This document shows, one piece after another, positions 6,607 to 9,271 of a stretch of 9,271 nt of DNA. How positions within the stretch are numbered: position 1 is the stretch's first letter; each line of letters begins with the position of its first letter. The DNA comes from Halobacteriales archaeon SW_5_68_122 (GTDB lineage Archaea; Halobacteriota; Halobacteria; Halobacteriales; Haloarculaceae), in the NCBI GenBank assembly GCA_003022815.1, contig PXSL01000129.1, positions 1 to 9,271 of the forward strand, written 5' to 3'. The notes under the pieces are model-generated. The model was not told the DNA's origin. It worked only from the letters and a program-made list of their open reading frames with translations, and did not search any database. Position numbers and translations under genes: made by a program.

Positions 6607-6619
6607 CCCGCCGGCGGGC
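6606..6619. repeat. 14-bp GC palindrome after samp1
   Basis: GCCCGCCGGCGGGC is a perfect palindrome that starts at the last base of the samp1 stop codon. It is followed by GGAAAGCCCTT rather than a T-run, so it does not look like a standard archaeal terminator. The AAAGCCCTT at about 6622-6630 lies some 27 bases before the lipoprotein ATG, where a TATA element would be expected. The two genes may thus be separate units or a read-through pair. Confidence 0.35.
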
Positions 6620-6655
6620 GGAAAGCCCTTGAGCACGCCCGTCGTGTTGCCGGAC

Positions 6656-7768
6656 ATGAACCCGGACCGACGGTCATTGCTGGCCACCGTGGCGGCGGGT
6701 GGCGCGGCGCTCGCCGGCTGTCTCGGCGGCGACAGCGAGCGGGTGCCGACCGAGAGCCCCCCGAAGTCGGTGCTGGCGGTCACCGACTCGGCGACGACGG
6801 GGTTCACTACCCGGGGGTCGGTCGGCTGGGACGACGGCCGGCCCGGCTACGCCGTCGTCGTCAACTCCGAGGAGCGCCAGCGCGCCCTCCTCCGGAAGTA
6901 CGACCTCCCGGACGACCGCCGGGACCGAATCATCGAGTTCCTCGACGGCATTGACTACGGCGCCGAGCGCCTCCTGCTCGTGGAGTCGGCCGGGCCGGAC
7001 GAATGTCACGACCGCCTCGACCTCGGCGCGGCCGACACCGACGACGCGGGGCTCCGCGCGACGGCGACCGTCAAGGAGCGCGACGACGACGACTGTACCG
7101 AGGCGCCGGTGTACCCCTCCTCGCTGCTGCGGGCGACGTTCGACGGCGACCCGCCGGACCGGGCGGCCGTGGAGGTGACCGACGGCCGCGGGGAGTCGGC
7201 GACGGTGAAAGCGTCGGTCGACGACCCGCTGTCGCCCGCCCCGGAGGACCTACCCGGGAGCGTCCGGCCCGACGAGCGGGCCGACCCCATCGCACCGCTG
7301 TCGTGCGACCAGGCCGGCGTCGAGCGCCACGACCAGCGGTTCAACGAGAACGCCCTCCGGTGGGGAGACCACCGGCGGGGCGGTGAGACCGCCCTCTCGA
7401 TGCGGGTCGACCAGCTGTCCTACAACTACGGTGACACGCTCAACGCCAGCCTCACGAACGTCGCCGACGACCCGGTCGAGACCGGCAACAGCGCCAGGTA
7501 CAACCTCCAGGTCCGCACCGAGGACGGCTGGCAGGACGTCCGTGTCATCGACTCGGCGGCGGCCTTCGAGTACACTGACGAGGCCGTCTCCCACGCCCCG
7601 GGGGAGGGGTTCGAGTGGTCCATCGAGCTGACCGAGGAGGGCATCATCGAGTCGTCCGTGCAGAGCGACGCCGAGGTGTGCCCCGACCTGCAGTCCGGCA
7701 GGCACCGGCTCGCGTACTTCGGCCTCGAGGACGGCGCCGTCGCCGTCGGCTTCGACCTCTCGGCGTAG
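6656..7768 (+). CDS. Secreted Tat-type lipoprotein with C-terminal Ig-like domain, function unknown
   Basis: The 370-residue protein starts [20 protein letters not shown] followed by GCLGG. It has a twin-arginine signal (R5-R6), a short hydrophobic core and a lipobox LAGC with C22 as the lipid-anchored residue, so the mature protein should sit outside the membrane. I chose ATG 6656 over ATG 6629 because it places RR near the N-terminus, as in other haloarchaeal Tat lipoproteins. Domain 1 (about 36-190) is a mixed beta region with C117 (DECHDRL) and C147 (DDCTEAP), which may form a disulfide. A linker follows to about 240. Domain 2 (about 246-368) has the spacing [49 protein letters not shown]. 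This resembles bacterial Ig-like domains that bear a G-x-Y/H-R-L strand near the end. No catalytic motif is seen. The role is unknown. Confidence 0.8.
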   Translation: MNPDRRSLLATVAAGGAALAGCLGGDSERVPTESPPKSVLAVTDSATTGFTTRGSVGWDDGRPGYAVVVNSEERQRALLRKYDLPDDRRDRIIEFLDGIDYGAERLLLVESAGPDECHDRLDLGAADTDDAGLRATATVKERDDDDCTEAPVYPSSLLRATFDGDPPDRAAVEVTDGRGESATVKASVDDPLSPAPEDLPGSVRPDERADPIAPLSCDQAGVERHDQRFNENALRWGDHRRGGETALSMRVDQLSYNYGDTLNASLTNVADDPVETGNSARYNLQVRTEDGWQDVRVIDSAAAFEYTDEAVSHAPGEGFEWSIELTEEGIIESSVQSDAEVCPDLQSGRHRLAYFGLEDGAVAVGFDLSA

Positions 7769-7798
7769 TCGCCGGCGCCGGCCGGGTCCCGGAGCCGG

Positions 7799-8716
7799 CT
7801 ACCGCCCGTTGTAGCCGGTCAGGTCCCGCTCCAGCACGAAGTCCGGGTCGTCGCCGAGCGGTATCCGGGCGTAGGCGGCGTCGGAGACGTGTCGCGGCGT
7901 CTCCGGAATCAACACCCGCGTGCGGTCGGCGCCGGCCGCGGCGGCGTCACCGGCGACGGCGGCCGCCAGTTCCGACAGCGCCTCGTGGTCGTCCCAGGCG
8001 CCGACGCCGTACTCGGCGTACGTTTCCTCGACGCCGTCGTCGTTCTCCCGCTCGAAGGTCCGGGTCCGGTAGGTCATCGCCCGCCGTCGCTCCCCGTCGT
8101 GGAGGGCGAGCGTCGACTCGGCGGTCCCGAGGCGGCGTTCGGTCACCTCTGCTAGCGCCCACGACTCCTCGAGGTCCAGCCCCAGGCCCCCGAGGTGACG
8201 GTCGGCGTCGCTGCCGTGGAAGGCGCTCCAGGCGACGGCGGAGTCGTGGCTGAGACAGAGTTCCCGGGACGCGTCGGGGTTCGGGTCCGGTTTCAGCCAG
8301 CGAAACTCCGTGACCGGGTCGAAACCGACCGCCCGTGCCTGCCCCAAGCCGGCGGCGTTCCACGAGAACACCATGTTCCGGCAGACGGTCGCTCCCCGGG
8401 CGACCGCCCACTCGAAGGCCGCCTCGCTCAGCCGGCGGCCGACCGAGGCGCCGCGAAACGCGGGGTCGACGCGCATCCCCTGGGCCCACGCCTCGTGGTC
8501 CGACAGCAGCACCACCTGCAGGACGCCGACGGGGCGGCCGTCGACCGTCGCCATGAGGGTCCGCTGTCCGGGGCCGTCGGTGTCGACCCACTCCTCGAAC
8601 ACGTCGGGGATGTAATCGCCGCCCAGTTCCGGCCAGGTGTCCTCGGTGAAGGCGACAACGGTCTCCCGGTCGTCGTGGCGGGCCTGTCGCACCTCGATGT
8701 CGTCGGCCGCCGTCAC
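7799..8716 (-). CDS. GNAT-family N-acetyltransferase, 305 residues, substrate unknown
   Basis: The N-terminal half is a GCN5-related acetyltransferase domain. IEVRQARHDDRETVVAF (7-23) is the first strand and helix. TLMATVDGRPVGVLQVVLLS (53-72) forms the central strands. GMRVDPAFRGASVGRRLSEA (80-99) is motif A with the acetyl-CoA pyrophosphate loop R88-G-A-S-V-G93. The second half (about 150-305) has GNAT-like strands but no clear second acetyl-CoA loop, so it may be a degenerate second domain or substrate cap. I chose the GTG at 8714-8716 as start: it overlaps the gatD stop as GTGA, and the preceding 67 residues of the open frame are arginine-rich antisense-like sequence. The four-base overlap implies co-transcription and coupled translation with gatD. 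The acetyl acceptor cannot be inferred. Confidence 0.85.
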   Translation of the reverse strand: MTAADDIEVRQARHDDRETVVAFTEDTWPELGGDYIPDVFEEWVDTDGPGQRTLMATVDGRPVGVLQVVLLSDHEAWAQGMRVDPAFRGASVGRRLSEAAFEWAVARGATVCRNMVFSWNAAGLGQARAVGFDPVTEFRWLKPDPNPDASRELCLSHDSAVAWSAFHGSDADRHLGGLGLDLEESWALAEVTERRLGTAESTLALHDGERRRAMTYRTRTFERENDDGVEETYAEYGVGAWDDHEALSELAAAVAGDAAAAGADRTRVLIPETPRHVSDAAYARIPLGDDPDFVLERDLTGYNGR

Positions 8717-9271
8717 GTCCAGGGCACCGACCGCTCCTGCAGTTCGCCCGCGACCGGGCGGCGCATTGTCTCCTCGGCGCTCTCGGCGTTGGCCAGCGCC
8801 CACATCAGTTTCACGTACGCCGTCGCCGGCAGCGTGTCGCCGGCCTCGACGACGCCGGCCGCGAGCAGGTCCCGGCCGGTGTCGTACACGCGGTCGCAGA
8901 CCCGCCCCTCGAGACACTGGCTGGTCATCACGACCATCGTGCCGTCGTCGATTAGCTCCTCGATGCGGTCGATCCAGCCGGTGTTGACGTGGCCGAGACC
9001 GGTCCCCTCGAGGACGAGGCCCGCGGCGCCGTCGGCGACATCGAGCGCCTCCGGGCCGGTCCCGGGGACGTACTTCACCAGTTCGACATCCCGCTCAAGG
9101 GCCGCGGACAGCGAGAGGTCGGCGGCGCCGCGGTCGGCGACTGGCCGCCGGAACGATACCTCGCCGCTCGCCCACTCCACCTCGCCGAGCGGCTTCGCGC
9201 CGACCGTCTCGAAGGCGTCCCGCCGGGAGGTGTGGTTCTTCCGGACCCGGGTGCCGCGGTGCAGCGCACAG
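8713..9271 (-). CDS. gatD: Glu-tRNA(Gln) amidotransferase subunit D, C-terminal 185 residues, cut by window edge
   Basis: GatD is the asparaginase-like subunit of the archaeal GatDE complex. It releases ammonia from the amide donor, and GatE uses it to turn Glu-tRNA(Gln) into Gln-tRNA(Gln). Inside the window the protein begins near CALHRGTRVRKNHTSRRDAF. The lysine of VRKNHTSRRDAF aligns with the catalytic lysine of asparaginases (K162 of E. coli AnsB, in VTKTNTTDVATF); the threonines and aspartate of the active site are in the missing N-terminal part. The C-terminal asparaginase lobe follows (GLVLEGTGLGHVNTGW, VVMTSQCLEGRVCDRVYDTG, ATAYVKLMWALANA) and ends SVPWT. The open frame reaches the window edge, and the internal GTG near 9180 is not the start. 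Its TGA overlaps the GTG of the acetyltransferase gene. Confidence 0.9.
   Translation of the reverse strand, partial: CALHRGTRVRKNHTSRRDAFETVGAKPLGEVEWASGEVSFRRPVADRGAADLSLSAALERDVELVKYVPGTGPEALDVADGAAGLVLEGTGLGHVNTGWIDRIEELIDDGTMVVMTSQCLEGRVCDRVYDTGRDLLAAGVVEAGDTLPATAYVKLMWALANAESAEETMRRPVAGELQERSVPWT

Noticed and set aside
4593..6677. 694-codon reading of tgtA with a 195-residue N-terminal extension
   Set aside because: The extension crosses the samp1 gene on the other strand and is arginine/serine-rich; the conserved TgtA N-terminus starts at 6092.
6259..6807. 182-codon minus-strand frame opposite samp1 and the lipoprotein start
   Set aside because: Antisense shadow of two well-supported plus-strand genes; no motif and no suitable start context.
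7769..7798. GC-rich repeats (GCCGGC, CGGGTCCCG) between the convergent lipoprotein and acetyltransferase genes
   Set aside because: Only 30 bases long, without a T-run on either strand; such short GC symmetry is expected at this composition.
1..9271. Search by eye for tRNA, rRNA, CRISPR array or phage genes
   Set aside because: No cloverleaf, regularly spaced repeat series or phage structural gene was seen; nearly all space is filled by the listed genes.

Overview
The window looks like chromosomal DNA of a halophilic archaeon (class Halobacteria). The evidence is very high GC with strong G/C preference at third codon positions, acidic proteins, a Tat-type lipoprotein signal, an archaeosine-type tRNA-guanine transglycosylase, a SAMP1 ubiquitin-like modifier and the archaeal GatD amidotransferase subunit. 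I do not try to name a genus. Most of the window is housekeeping sequence. The unusual parts are a broken transporter gene, a short terminal-inverted-repeat element, and a toxin-antitoxin pair that seems to have landed in a purine gene cluster.

Layout. At 1-165 (minus) is the N-terminus of an L-lactate permease. Positions 166-514 are non-coding and hold an AT-rich promoter-like patch, a 14-bp palindrome and a DtxR-type iron box (474-487) directly before an iron-type ABC transporter permease (515-1953, plus). That permease is broken near 1258-1263: the frame shifts and the central linker between its two halves is gone, and no binding-protein or ATPase gene sits beside it. A 108-bp relatively AT-rich segment with near-perfect 16-bp terminal inverted repeats (1954-2061) fills the gap to the convergent genes.

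From 2065 to 4398 everything runs on the minus strand: a 56-residue membrane protein, purC (SAICAR synthetase), the 3' remnant of an unidentified gene whose stop overlaps the purC start as ATGA, then vapC and vapB. The vapBC pair has a visibly lower-GC codon choice, and its upstream region is rich in GTAC sites, including a perfect 10-bp palindrome between the TATA-like box and the vapB start. The decapitated gene next to vapBC suggests that the pair inserted into an older purC operon.

From 4593 onward the sequence is ordinary: tgtA (archaeosine biosynthesis, minus) diverges from samp1 (plus), followed by a two-domain Tat lipoprotein (plus). This converges with a GNAT acetyltransferase and gatD (both minus), whose genes overlap by four bases (GTGA) and look translationally coupled. 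tgtA and gatD serve tRNA modification and tRNA charging, and samp1 serves protein modification and probably molybdopterin sulfur transfer. No tRNA, rRNA or CRISPR array was seen. I found no previously undescribed multi-gene system; the best leads are the degraded iron transporter locus and the vapBC insertion scar.
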